Of a DNA stretch of 64,000 nt, positions 52,755-60,821 are shown in pieces. Position 1 is the first letter of the stretch, and every line of letters starts with the position of its first letter. The translations under genes were made by a program, and so were the position numbers. The stretch comes from Streptomyces typhae (GTDB lineage Bacteria; Actinomycetota; Actinomycetes; Streptomycetales; Streptomycetaceae), in contig NZ_WPNZ01000007.1 in NCBI RefSeq assembly GCF_009755605.1, positions 142,158 through 206,157 of the forward strand, written 5' to 3'. The notes beneath the pieces were generated by a model that ran no database searches, was not told where the DNA came from, and saw only the letters and a program-made list of their open reading frames with translations.

Positions 52755-53801
52755 CAGCCACCAGCGGGCCTTGTAGATGCCGCCCTTCACCAGCGTGTAC
52801 GCGGCCGTGGGCCGGTGCACGGTGACCTGCGTCGTCCACCAGGTCTGTTCAAGTCCCTTCTCGGGGACGGTACTGAGGACCTGGCCGGTGCGCGGGTCGT
52901 TGCCGACGGCCTTCACGGAGGCGCGGTCGACGAGTTCGTGCCCCGCGTAGTCGCGGACGAAGCCCCCGGTGCGCTTGTCGTACTGGAGGACGCCCGCGTT
53001 GGTCGTCACCCACAGCCGCCCCGGCCGCCCCGCCACCGGGAACAGGTCGTGCCCGCCCGCCGTCCTGCCGGGCACCGCGACGGGCAGCGCCACCGCGGAC
53101 GTCCGCGTCAGCGCGGGCCGCGCCGCCGTGCCGCCGACCGCGTACGCCACCAGTTCGTCGTCGCCGAGCGCCCACAGGACCCGCCGGGCGCGGTCCCAGT
53201 GCAGGCCGTGGGCGCCCTTGAGGTGGTCCTCCGCGTACCGGCCGGCGTCGGGGCCGAGCGAGGCCGCGTACACGCGCACGAGCGCGCCCGTGCTGCACGC
53301 CACCGCCACATTGCCGTCCGGCAGCAGCTCCGCGCTGTGCGGGTTGAACAGGTCGTCGCCGGGGCCGAGCGCCGTGCCCCAGTAGCGCCGGCCCGACGGG
53401 TACTCGACGGCGGCCACGAACCCGAACGACGCCGTGGTCAGGACCAGCGTCCGCTTGCGGTGCAGCCGCACCTTCGCCTCGCACGGGTACACCCAGCTCA
53501 CGTCGGGGCGCAGGTCCTGGTAGCGCGGGTCGCCGAGGGGCGAGAACTGCCAGCGCACGACGGCCGGGTCCGCCGCCGGGTCCCAGACGCGGCGGCGCGG
53601 GTCGAGCAGGAGCAGGCGCTTGCTCGCCTGCTCGGTGACCAGGACGGGCGGGGTGCCCGGAGGGACGCCCGGGGCGGCGGGGCGGGCGGCGGCGGTCGCG
53701 GTCACGTCCGCCGCCGCGGGGTGCGCGCCCGCGAGCGCGGCCCCCGCGGCACCGGCCGCCGCCCCGATCAGCAGCCCTCGTCTGGAAAGACCAGCAGACA
53801 T
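52746..53801 (-). CDS. Tat-exported beta-propeller-like protein of unknown function
   Basis: A 351-residue secreted protein. The N-terminus LSRRGLLIGAAAGAAGAALAGAHPAAA is a twin-arginine signal peptide with cleavage near residue 30. The mature part has repeated Trp/Asp/Gly-rich strands (LLLLDPRRRVWDPAAD, WDRARRVLWALGDDELVAY, GRLWVTTNAGVLQYDKRTGGF), as in six-bladed propellers; I recall such proteins as DUF6528. No catalytic motif is seen. ATG 53801 has GGGGG upstream. The longer in-frame start at 53879 would bury the signal peptide. Direct repeats upstream may be regulatory. Confidence 0.87.
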   Translation of the reverse strand: MSAGLSRRGLLIGAAAGAAGAALAGAHPAAADVTATAAARPAAPGVPPGTPPVLVTEQASKRLLLLDPRRRVWDPAADPAVVRWQFSPLGDPRYQDLRPDVSWVYPCEAKVRLHRKRTLVLTTASFGFVAAVEYPSGRRYWGTALGPGDDLFNPHSAELLPDGNVAVACSTGALVRVYAASLGPDAGRYAEDHLKGAHGLHWDRARRVLWALGDDELVAYAVGGTAARPALTRTSAVALPVAVPGRTAGGHDLFPVAGRPGRLWVTTNAGVLQYDKRTGGFVRDYAGHELVDRASVKAVGNDPRTGQVLSTVPEKGLEQTWWTTQVTVHRPTAAYTLVKGGIYKARWWLPR

Positions 53802-53838
53802 GACGTACCCCCGCGTGACCGGCCGGCGCCGCGACATG

Positions 53839-53862
53839 TGTCGCGTACGTTTGTCGCGTACG
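53839..53862. promoter_or_regulatory. Direct repeats upstream of the Tat-protein gene
   Basis: TGTCGCGTACG occurs at 53839-53849 and again at 53852-53862, a 13-bp period, 38 bases upstream of the Tat-protein ATG. A regulator reading one face of the helix is possible. Confidence 0.4.
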
Positions 53863-53949
53863 CGTCCGCAATCTGCCACGCGGCAGGGGACGGGGACAGA
53901 CCTCGACCGGACTTTTCGCCGCGTCTTGGCCTGCCGGTCGCCGGGTGTC

Positions 53950-54738
53950 CTACTCGTAGACGACGGTCACCGGCGCGTGGTCCGACCAGCGCTCGGCGTG
54001 GGTGGCCGCCCGCTCCACGTACCCCTTGACGGCGCGCCCGGCGAGGCCCGGCGTCGCCACGTGGTAGTCGATGCGCCAGCCCGTGTCGTTGTCGAAGGCG
54101 CGGCCGCGGTAGGACCACCAGGAGTAGGGGCCTTCGACGTCCGGGTGCAGCGCCCGCACGACGTCCTCGAACTCCGCGAAGACCTCGGTCATCCAGGCCC
54201 GCTCCTCGGGCAGGAAGCCGGAGTTCTTCTTGTTGCCCCGCCAGTTCTTGAGGTCGGCCTCCTGGTGGGCGATGTTCCAGTCGCCGCAGACGAGGACCTC
54301 ACGCCCGTCGGCGGCGGCCTTCTCCTTGAGCTCCTTCAGATACACGAGGAACTCGTCCATGAACCGGACCTTCTCGTCCTGGCGCTCGGTGCCCACCTCG
54401 CCCGAGGGCAGATACAGGCTGGCGACGGTGACTCCGGGCAGGTCGGCCTCCACATAGCGGCCGCTGCCGTCGAACTCCGCGGACCCGAAGCCCACCCGCA
54501 CCCGCTCCGGCTCGCGCCGCGTGTACAGGGACACCCCGGCGCGGCCCTTGGCGGCGGCCGGGGCGTGCGTGACGTACCAGCCCTCGGGGGCGCGCACCTC
54601 GTCGGGCAGCTGCTGCGGCTCGGCCCGCACCTCCTGGAGACACAGCACGTCCGCACCGGTCCCGGCGAGCCACTCCACGAAGCCCTTCTTGGCCGCGGCA
54701 CGCAGGCCGTTTACATTCACGCTGGTCACTGTGAGCAT
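53950..54738 (-). CDS. xth: Exodeoxyribonuclease III / AP endonuclease
   Basis: A 262-residue DNA-repair enzyme of the EEP fold that cuts at abasic sites and removes 3' blocks. Motifs seen: SVNVNGLRAAAKKGF, CLQEVRAE (metal-binding Glu), ASLYLPSGEV, VCGDWNIAHQEADL (catalytic Asp and Asn) and the C-terminal WRIDYHVAT and WSDHAPV (catalytic His). ATG 54738 gives the family start MLTVTSVNVNG; the in-frame start at 54759 adds seven unsupported residues. Confidence 0.95.
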   Translation of the reverse strand: MLTVTSVNVNGLRAAAKKGFVEWLAGTGADVLCLQEVRAEPQQLPDEVRAPEGWYVTHAPAAAKGRAGVSLYTRREPERVRVGFGSAEFDGSGRYVEADLPGVTVASLYLPSGEVGTERQDEKVRFMDEFLVYLKELKEKAAADGREVLVCGDWNIAHQEADLKNWRGNKKNSGFLPEERAWMTEVFAEFEDVVRALHPDVEGPYSWWSYRGRAFDNDTGWRIDYHVATPGLAGRAVKGYVERAATHAERWSDHAPVTVVYE

Positions 54739-54830
54739 CCCGGCACGATACCGGCACACTGGAGGCCGCCCGGAATTCCACCGCCGCGTGCCATCCGGCC
54801 CGCAGCCTGCATAGAAGTACGATGGAGCGC

Positions 54831-55310
54831 ATGAATATACAGACCGTCGCCTTCGACCACCCCGACGCGATCAAGCTGAACGACCGCGTCCAGCTCGAAT
54901 ACGCCGAGCGCTACGGCGACGAGGGCGACGTGACGTACCTGGACCCGACCATGTTCAAGACCCCCGTCGGTCTGTATCTGATCGCCTACGACGACGCGGG
55001 CACCCCGCTGGCCACGGGCGGCTGGCGCACCATGGACGCGAACGGCGAGGGGTACACGGACGGCGACGCGGAGATCAAGCGCATGTACGTCACCCCGGAG
55101 GCCCGGGGGCTCGGCATCGCCCGCCGCATCCTGGCCGCTCTGGAGGACGACGCGCGCGCGGCGGGCCGCCACCGCATGGTCCTGGAGACCGGCACCAAGC
55201 AGCCGGAGGCCATCGCCCTGTACACGTCGAGCGGCTACGCCCTCTGCCCGAAGTTCGGCTACTACCGGAACCACGACCTCAGCCGCTGCTACGCCAAGCC
55301 GCTGCGGTAG
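54831..55310 (+). CDS. GNAT-family N-acetyltransferase
   Basis: A GNAT enzyme of about 159 residues. Motif A is IKRMYVTPEARGLGIARRILAALEDDARAAG at about residues 83-113, and the end ALYTSSGYALCPKFGYYRN is typical. The substrate is unknown. ATG 54831 has TGGAG 5 bases upstream; ATG 54822 is in frame but has none. It is divergent from the exonuclease III gene with 92 bp between them. Confidence 0.88.
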   Translation: MNIQTVAFDHPDAIKLNDRVQLEYAERYGDEGDVTYLDPTMFKTPVGLYLIAYDDAGTPLATGGWRTMDANGEGYTDGDAEIKRMYVTPEARGLGIARRILAALEDDARAAGRHRMVLETGTKQPEAIALYTSSGYALCPKFGYYRNHDLSRCYAKPLR

Positions 55311-55338
55311 TCACCGCCGGTCCCCGTGCCGGGCCCCG

Positions 55339-56088
55339 TCAGCTCCCGGCGAGCCCGGCAGGCCCGGCCGCAGCTTCCTGGGCCACCGCCTCCCTGGCCA
55401 CCGCCTCCCTGGCCACCGCGAGGGAGGCGTCCGCGGCGTCCTGGAAGGCGGCGAGCCCGGGGATGTCCCGGGCCCGGGTCAGCTCGGCCCGCACCACGTG
55501 CAGCCGCTCCGCCGCCACCCCGAGCCGCGTGAAGTACGCCCGCAGGTAGGGCACCTGGAAGTCGCAGGCGGCCAGTGGCGCCCCGGGCCCGTACCCGCCG
55601 CCGCACGCCGCGACCACCACGACCCGCACCTCCCCGAGCAGCGCCCGCCCGCTGTCCGGATCGGTGAAGACCCCGGGGAAGGACACCCGGTCGATCCACG
55701 CCTTCAGGGCCGCGGGCACCCCGAAGTTGTACATGGGCGCACCGACGAGCAGCGTCCCCGCCGCCGCGCCCACCGCCCGCACCTCCGCCACCAGCGGCAG
55801 CGTCAGCGCCCACTCCCGCTCCTCCTCGGCGCCCTCCGCCAGCGCGGCCACCTTCTCCGGCGGCACGACCCCCTGCCGCTCCACCCGCGTCCCGAGCCCT
55901 ACGTACCCGGAGCCCACCAGCGGCACCGGCTCCCCGGCCAGGTCCCGGTACCGGTATCCGGCACCTTCGTGCCGCTCCCGCCAGATCCGCGCGAACTCCC
56001 CGGTGAGCCGCCGGGTCACCGAGCTCCCCCGCCGGTCGGCACTGGAATCCAGATGCAGCAGAAATCCGCCCTGCCCCACACCACTCAC
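55339..56088 (-). CDS. FMN-dependent NADH-azoreductase / NAD(P)H quinone reductase family protein
   Basis: A 249-residue flavodoxin-fold oxidoreductase of the AzoR (AcpD) type. It has LLHLDSSADRRGSSVTRRL near the start (phosphate-binding), the FMN segment GAPMYNFGVPAALKAWIDRV at about residues 114-133, and the ACGGGYGPG loop. The family detoxifies quinones and azo compounds. The tail has AVAREAV repeats encoded by 15-bp units. GTG 56088 follows AAGGAG. It is divergent from a SigJ-like sigma gene, which may control it. Confidence 0.9.
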   Translation of the reverse strand: MSGVGQGGFLLHLDSSADRRGSSVTRRLTGEFARIWRERHEGAGYRYRDLAGEPVPLVGSGYVGLGTRVERQGVVPPEKVAALAEGAEEEREWALTLPLVAEVRAVGAAAGTLLVGAPMYNFGVPAALKAWIDRVSFPGVFTDPDSGRALLGEVRVVVVAACGGGYGPGAPLAACDFQVPYLRAYFTRLGVAAERLHVVRAELTRARDIPGLAAFQDAADASLAVAREAVAREAVAQEAAAGPAGLAGS

Positions 56089-56164
56089 GGCACCCGCTCC
56101 TTGTCACTTCCGTACGGTCGGCTACGTCAAGGAGGTGACGGAGCACGACGGGGAAAGGTGACCG

Positions 56165-57088
56165 ATGGACGACCAGGGCGGCCTCGCCGACCGTTTCGAG
56201 GCGCACCGCGGGCGGCTGCGTGCCGTGGCGTACCGGATGCTCGGCTCGGCGGCCGAGGCGGACGACGCCGTGCAGGAGACCTGGCTGCGGCTGAGCCGCA
56301 CGGACCCGGGCACCCTCGCGCGGGTGGCGAACCTCCCGGCGTGGCTGACGACGGTGCTCTCCCGCATCTGCCTCGACCTGCTGCGGATCCGCGCCTCCCG
56401 CCGGGAGGACCTGGTGGGCGGCCACGTCCCCGACCACGTCACCCGGACCGCGGCCGCCGTCGCCGCCTCCGCCGCCGAGGCCGATGCCCGCGGCCCGGAG
56501 GAGGAGGCCCTCCTGGCCGAGTCGGTGGGCCGCGCCCTCCTTGTGGTGCTGGACACGCTCACCCCCACCGAACGCGTCGCCTTCGTCCTGCACGACTCGT
56601 TCGCGGTGCCCTTCGACCGCATCGCCCCCCTCGTGGAGCGGTCCCCGGTCGCCACGAAGAAGCTGGCGAGCCGCGCCCGCGGCAAGGTGCGCGGCACCCC
56701 GGCCCTGCCCGCGGCGGAACTGGCCCGGCACCGGCACGTCGTCGAGGCGTTCCTCGCCGCGGCCCGCGGCGGCGACCTCGACGCCCTGCTCGCCGTCCTC
56801 GCCCCGGACGTCGTACGCCGCGCCGACCCCGCCGCGCTGCCCCCGGGCGCCGCCGCCGAGATCCACGGCGCGGACGCCGTCGCCCGCGAGACGGTCCTGC
56901 TCACCGCGAACGCCCGGCACGCCGCGCTCGCCCTGGTCGACGGCGCCCCCGGCATCGTGGTGGCTCCCCGCGGCCGGCTCGTCCTCGCCCTGCGGGTCGC
57001 GGTGGCCGCGGGCAGGGTCACCTCGTACGAGGTGATCGCGGGACACACCCGCCTGCGGCGCCTCGCCCTGGCGGTCGTCCCCGACTGA
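56165..57088 (+). CDS. SigJ-like ECF sigma factor with SnoaL-like C-terminal domain
   Basis: A 307-residue RNA polymerase sigma factor. Region 2 (about residues 8-75) has RLRAVAYRMLGSAAEADDAVQETWLRL. Region 4 (about 125-185) has LTPTERVAFVLHDSFAVPFDRIAPLVERSPVATKKLASRA. A C-terminal NTF2/SnoaL-like domain of about 100 residues replaces a separate anti-sigma factor, as in the SigJ/ECF41-type groups, where it tunes activity. It is close to ECF41 but I could not see that group's hallmark C-terminal motifs, so the exact group is open. The divergent reductase gene is a likely target. Confidence 0.9.
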   Translation: MDDQGGLADRFEAHRGRLRAVAYRMLGSAAEADDAVQETWLRLSRTDPGTLARVANLPAWLTTVLSRICLDLLRIRASRREDLVGGHVPDHVTRTAAAVAASAAEADARGPEEEALLAESVGRALLVVLDTLTPTERVAFVLHDSFAVPFDRIAPLVERSPVATKKLASRARGKVRGTPALPAAELARHRHVVEAFLAAARGGDLDALLAVLAPDVVRRADPAALPPGAAAEIHGADAVARETVLLTANARHAALALVDGAPGIVVAPRGRLVLALRVAVAAGRVTSYEVIAGHTRLRRLALAVVPD

Positions 57089-57117
57089 GCGGCACGGGCG
57101 CGAGCGCGGGCAACGCA

Positions 57118-57153
57118 AAGATCCCGCCCGATCTTTCGATCGGACGGGATCTT
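57118..57153. terminator. Bidirectional terminator between the sigma gene and tRNA-Ala
   Basis: A 16-bp stem with one mismatch (57118-57133 with 57138-57153), a TTTC loop, and AAAG/CTT ends serves both the sigma gene and the minus-strand tRNA. Confidence 0.8.
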
Positions 57154-57162
57154 CATGTGCAG

Positions 57163-57236
57163 TGGACCTGTGGGGATTTGAACCCCAGACCCCCTCGATG
57201 CGAACGAGGTGCGCTACCAGACTGCGCCACAGGCCC
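57163..57236 (-). tRNA. tRNA-Ala (anticodon CGC)
   Basis: The minus strand folds as a full cloverleaf. The acceptor is GGGCCTG with CAGGTCC (one G-U). The D arm is GCGCAGTCTGGTAGCGC, the anticodon arm CCTCG-TTCGCAT-CGAGG with anticodon CGC, and the T arm TGGGG-TTCAAAT-CCCCA. The discriminator is A and no CCA is encoded. CGC reads GCG alanine codons, frequent in this GC-rich genome. Confidence 0.95.
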
Positions 57237-57339
57237 TTGCAACGAGTGAAACTCTAGCATCCCCATCCGGGTGCTCGGAAATCCGTCCCCGCGCTGCTCC
57301 TGCTGGTCAGGACGGCGGGTCGGGCGGGGCCGCCGGACG

Positions 57340-58653
57340 TCACTCGTTGGCCGCGCGCGGGCGCCCGCCGCCCTCGTCGTCGTACTGGTCGAAGAGCGGG
57401 GTGCGGCCGCGCTCGCGGGAGCGGCGGGCGGAGGCGGCTCGGCGGGCGTCGCTGCGGCCGCCGTCGGCGCCGCCCTCGCCCCCGTCGGGGCGCCGCTCGT
57501 CGGCGGGCGCGGGGTCGGCTCCCCGCGCGGCCTCCCGGGCTTCGCCCGCTGCCGCGTCGGCCGGCTGGGCGGCGCTCGACCGGGCCGAGCTCCAGGTGTC
57601 GGGCGCGCCCAGGTCGATGCTGCCGGTGGCGCGGGGGGCGACCGGCGCCGTCACGTAGGTGGGCAGCGGCACGGGCACCGGGTCCCAGCTGTCGGCGCGG
57701 CCGGGTCCGTGCTGCCGCTCGCGCTGCTGGTCGACCCACTCGGCGTGGTCGGTCTGCTCGACGAGGGCGCGCCGGTCGGCCGCGAGGGCGGAGAGCCCGG
57801 GGTCGGGCTCCGGCGCGGGCTCCTCGGCCTCGGGCTCGGCGTCCACCGGGCGCCCGCGGCGCTGCCGCTCGCGCAACTGCCGTGCGGCGGCCTCGGCGCG
57901 GCGCCGGTCCATCGTGTACGTGAACCTGCGGCGTTCCTGGCGGCGCAGATAGACGATGTACGCGCTCAGGAGCGCGGCCGGGGCCGCGGGCGCCCACAGG
58001 AAGGCGAGGCCGCCGACCGCGGCGACGACCGCGCCGAGCGTGAAGGCCACGAACAGCATGACGGTCGTACGGCGACGGCGGGCGAGGACCTTGGTGCGCC
58101 GGGCCCGCGCGGCGGCGTCCGCCGCGGCGGCGCGCCGGGCCGCCTGGGACGGGCCCTTGGCCTGGGCCTGGGACGGGTCCTTGGCCTGGCCCTTGGTGCG
58201 GTTCGCGCCGGGGCCGCGGTGCGCGGCGGCGTTCGCGCCGGGGCCCCCGACGGGCCGCGCGCCCTGTCCCGTACCGGGTTTGGCGCCGGGCCCCGGCCTG
58301 GCGCCGAGCCGCGCCCGGACGGCGGGGGGCCCGGCCTGCGCGGTGGGTGCCGGGCGGGCGTGCGGGTCCCGTTCCTCCTCCGGGGGCACGGCGAAGGCCC
58401 GTACGTCCACCGAGTCGGTGACGACGTCCGGGTCGCTGCGCGACTCCTCCTCCTCTTCAGGCGAGCGCGCTTGCAGGTCCTTGGCGTACCGGCGCTCCAT
58501 CCCCGCCCGTCCGGACAGCAGTCGGATGGCGGTGCTGAAGCGTTCCGTCGGACGGGCTTCGTTGAGCTCGTCCTGCCTACGGAGCCACATCGGCACCAAG
58601 TAGGCGGCCCAGGCCCCGACGATGACTGCGTAGATGAGGCCGCTGCTGCTCAC
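57340..58653 (-). CDS. sepX: SepX/GlpR-like septal membrane protein
   Basis: A 437-residue membrane protein. One membrane segment is at the very N-terminus (GLIYAVIVGAWAAYLVPMWL, residues 5-24). It is followed by the conserved RRQDELNEARPTERFSTAIRLLSGR, a long Pro/Gly/Lys/Gln-rich disordered linker (about 65-190), then two close membrane helices (about 197-220 and 222-236). The last 200 residues are charged and disordered. Architecture and neighbourhood match SepX, which stabilises FtsZ rings in Streptomyces, and GlpR, the membrane receptor of the gephyrin-like Glp in Corynebacterium. The identification is by recognition and synteny, not by alignment. Confidence 0.8.
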   Translation of the reverse strand: MSSSGLIYAVIVGAWAAYLVPMWLRRQDELNEARPTERFSTAIRLLSGRAGMERRYAKDLQARSPEEEEESRSDPDVVTDSVDVRAFAVPPEEERDPHARPAPTAQAGPPAVRARLGARPGPGAKPGTGQGARPVGGPGANAAAHRGPGANRTKGQAKDPSQAQAKGPSQAARRAAAADAAARARRTKVLARRRRTTVMLFVAFTLGAVVAAVGGLAFLWAPAAPAALLSAYIVYLRRQERRRFTYTMDRRRAEAAARQLRERQRRGRPVDAEPEAEEPAPEPDPGLSALAADRRALVEQTDHAEWVDQQRERQHGPGRADSWDPVPVPLPTYVTAPVAPRATGSIDLGAPDTWSSARSSAAQPADAAAGEAREAARGADPAPADERRPDGGEGGADGGRSDARRAASARRSRERGRTPLFDQYDDEGGGRPRAANE

Positions 58654-58816
58654 GCCTCACACGGTAGAGGGGTTTTGTCGAGGCCATCCGCCAATTGAGC
58701 CGGTGTGTCGCACGATCTGGCTGATATCTCGAACTTTTTTTGTGACTGATGCGATCAACACGCCGTCAGAACCCCGAATTTAACGGTCTCTCAGCAGCCA
58801 ATTTCGAACAGGTATT

Positions 58817-59467
58817 TCATTTATGAGAGTCAGCATTGTGTCCACCCGGACTTCCGGGGGACGCGCGACGGCGCCAGCGCCGCACCAGGCCCTCCGGCAC
58901 CTCCTCCTCGGTGAGCGCGAACACGAGGTGGTCGCGCCACGCCCCGTCGATGTGCAGATAGCGGGGCCGCAGCCCCTCCTCGCGGAAGCCGAGTTTCTCC
59001 ACCACGCGGCGGCTCGGCGCGTTCTCGGGCCGAATGCAGACCTCGACGCGGTGCAGGCCCACGGTCCGGAAGCAGTGGTCGACGGCGAGCGCCACGGCCG
59101 TCGGCATCACGCCGCGCCCCGCCACCGACTCGTCGACCCAGTAGCCCACGTGCGCGGAGCACATCGAGCCCCAGGTGATGCCGGCGACCGTCAACTGTCC
59201 GACGAGGCGGCCCTGGTACTCGATGACGAACGGCAGCATGCGGCCCGCGCTCGCCTCGGCGCGCAGGTGCCGGACCATCTGCCGGTAGGTGGGGCGGTGG
59301 GTGACCGGGCCGCTCGGCGTCGGCGGCGGGATGGTGGCCTCCCAGGGGCGCAGCCAGTCCCGGTTGCGCCGGTTGACCTCGCGCCAGGCGCGCTGGTCGC
59401 GGAGTTTTATCGGCCGCAGGACGACGTCGCCGTCCGCCAGCTCGACGGGCCAGCCGGCGCTGTTCAG
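58817..59467 (-). CDS. RimJ/RimL-type GNAT acetyltransferase with an apparent CTG start
   Basis: A protein acetyltransferase of the RimJ type. The reading frame is clearly coding well upstream of the first in-frame ATG (59278): residues ELADGDVVLRPIKLRDQRAW and NRRNRDWLRPWEAT are the standard RimJ N-terminus. No ATG, GTG or TTG exists there in frame. The frame meets the moaB stop in CTGA, where relatives have an ATGA or GTGA overlap, so CTG at 59467-59465 is the probable start (216 residues). The acetyl-CoA motif VAGRGVMPTA is at about residue 115. It lies between moaB and sepX, as rimJ does in other actinobacteria. Confidence 0.85.
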   Translation of the reverse strand: MNSAGWPVELADGDVVLRPIKLRDQRAWREVNRRNRDWLRPWEATIPPPTPSGPVTHRPTYRQMVRHLRAEASAGRMLPFVIEYQGRLVGQLTVAGITWGSMCSAHVGYWVDESVAGRGVMPTAVALAVDHCFRTVGLHRVEVCIRPENAPSRRVVEKLGFREEGLRPRYLHIDGAWRDHLVFALTEEEVPEGLVRRWRRRASPGSPGGHNADSHK

Positions 59468-59961
59468 CTCGCACCCCCGTCGCCTCGCGGATGGTCCCCG
59501 CCGCGCAGCTGGTCGACGGCGTGCACCAACAGGGGCGACAGGACGGCGATTCCGTCGCGCACGCCGCCGCTGGAGCCCGGCAGGTTCACGATGAGGGTGC
59601 GTCCCGCGACGCCCGCGAGGCCCCGGGACAGGGCCGCCGTCGGGACCTTCGCGCGGCCGTGGGCGCGGATCGACTCCGCGATCCCCGGCACCTCGTGGTC
59701 GATGACGCGGCGGGTGGCCTCGGGCGTCGCGTCGGTGGGCGAGATGCCGGTGCCGCCGGTGGTGAGGATGACGTCGTAGCCCGCGGCGACGCCCTCGCGC
59801 AGGGCCTGCTCGACGGGGTCGCCGTCCGGTACGACCCGGGGGCCGTCGACGGCGAAGCCGAGCGCGCCGAGCCCTTCGACGAGGATCGGGCCGCCCTTGT
59901 CGGCGTAGACGCCCGCGGCGGCGCGGTTGGAGGCGGTGACGACGAGCGCGCGGTACGTCAT
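59464..59961 (-). CDS. moaB: MoaB/Mog-type molybdopterin adenylyltransferase
   Basis: A 165-residue protein of the MogA/MoaB fold that adenylates molybdopterin in molybdenum cofactor synthesis. Motifs are ALVVTASNRAAAGVYADKGGP, VILTTGGTGISPTDATPEATR (about residues 66-86) and LIVNLPGSSGGV (about 125-136). ATG 59961 overlaps the moaC stop (ATGA) and its own stop overlaps the next gene (CTGA), so three genes are translationally chained. Confidence 0.94.
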   Translation of the reverse strand: MTYRALVVTASNRAAAGVYADKGGPILVEGLGALGFAVDGPRVVPDGDPVEQALREGVAAGYDVILTTGGTGISPTDATPEATRRVIDHEVPGIAESIRAHGRAKVPTAALSRGLAGVAGRTLIVNLPGSSGGVRDGIAVLSPLLVHAVDQLRGGDHPRGDGGAS

Positions 59962-60575
59962 GCTCCGGCCTCCTGCGCGCCTTCGGCGTCCTGGATGTCC
60001 TCGGCCTCCCGGGTGCCCTCGGCTTCCCGACCGGCCCCGGTGTCCCGGCTGCCCTCGCCCGTGGCTGCCGCGGCCCCGGCCCCGGTCCCCGGGGCGCTCC
60101 CCCGGTGCCAGTCCCCCGACTTCCCGCCGGTCTTCTCCTCGACCCGTACGTCCGTGATGACGGCGGCCTTGTCGACGGCCTTGACCATGTCGACGACCGT
60201 GAGGGCGGCGACGGTGACCGCCGTGAGGGCTTCCATCTCGACGCCCGTGCGGTCGGTCGTCTTCACGGTGGCGAGGATCTCCACGGCGTCGTCGGCGACC
60301 GTGAGGTCCACCTTGACGCCGGAGACGGCCAGCGGATGGCAGAGCGGGATCAGGTCGGGGGTGCGTTTGGCGCCCATGATGCCGGCGATGCGGGCCGTCG
60401 CGAGAGCGTCGCCCTTGGGCACGCCCGCACCGCGCAGCAACTCGATCACGCGGGGCGAGACGAGGACCCGGCCGCGGGCGCGTGCCGTGCGGGCGGTCAC
60501 GTCCTTCTCGGAGACGTCGACCATGCGGGCGGCGCCCGCCTCGTCGATGTGCGTCAGTCGCTGCTGCGTGCTCAT
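59958..60575 (-). CDS. moaC: Cyclic pyranopterin monophosphate synthase
   Basis: It forms cyclic pyranopterin monophosphate, the first stable intermediate of molybdenum cofactor. The 205-residue protein has LTHIDEAGAARMVDVSEK, LIPLCHPL (about residues 72-79), GVEMEALTAV and DMVKAVDK with the catalytic Asp and Lys, and EKTGGKSGDW at about 150. Beyond this lies a 45-residue acidic low-complexity tail (AEGTREAEDIQDAEG) that normal MoaC (about 160 residues) lacks. ATG 60575 has GGGAG upstream. It lies 246 bp downstream of the MoeA-like gene. Confidence 0.94.
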   Translation of the reverse strand: MSTQQRLTHIDEAGAARMVDVSEKDVTARTARARGRVLVSPRVIELLRGAGVPKGDALATARIAGIMGAKRTPDLIPLCHPLAVSGVKVDLTVADDAVEILATVKTTDRTGVEMEALTAVTVAALTVVDMVKAVDKAAVITDVRVEEKTGGKSGDWHRGSAPGTGAGAAAATGEGSRDTGAGREAEGTREAEDIQDAEGAQEAGA

Positions 60576-60821
60576 GTGCTGTGGCGCTCCCGGTCCGGGC
60601 TCCGCGCGGTGCGGTGCGCGGGCCTGCTGTGCGCGACACAGTACCGCCCCGCCGCCGCGCCGCCCGAGCACGTCGCCCCTGCCCCGCGGCGCCCGCGGCC
60701 CCGGCCCACGGGGGCGGGGGAGGTCCGGGTGCGGGCGGCTGGTGAAGGGGCTGCGGCGCCGGGCGCCCGCGCGGACGCGGCGGCGTCCGGAACGGCCCCG
60801 CCGTCGTCGCCCGCGCGGACG

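Noticed and set aside
58728..58740. T-run (seven or eight T) between rimJ and sepX as an intrinsic terminator
   Set aside because: No GC-rich stem adjoins it on either strand. It more likely belongs to an AT-rich promoter region of sepX.
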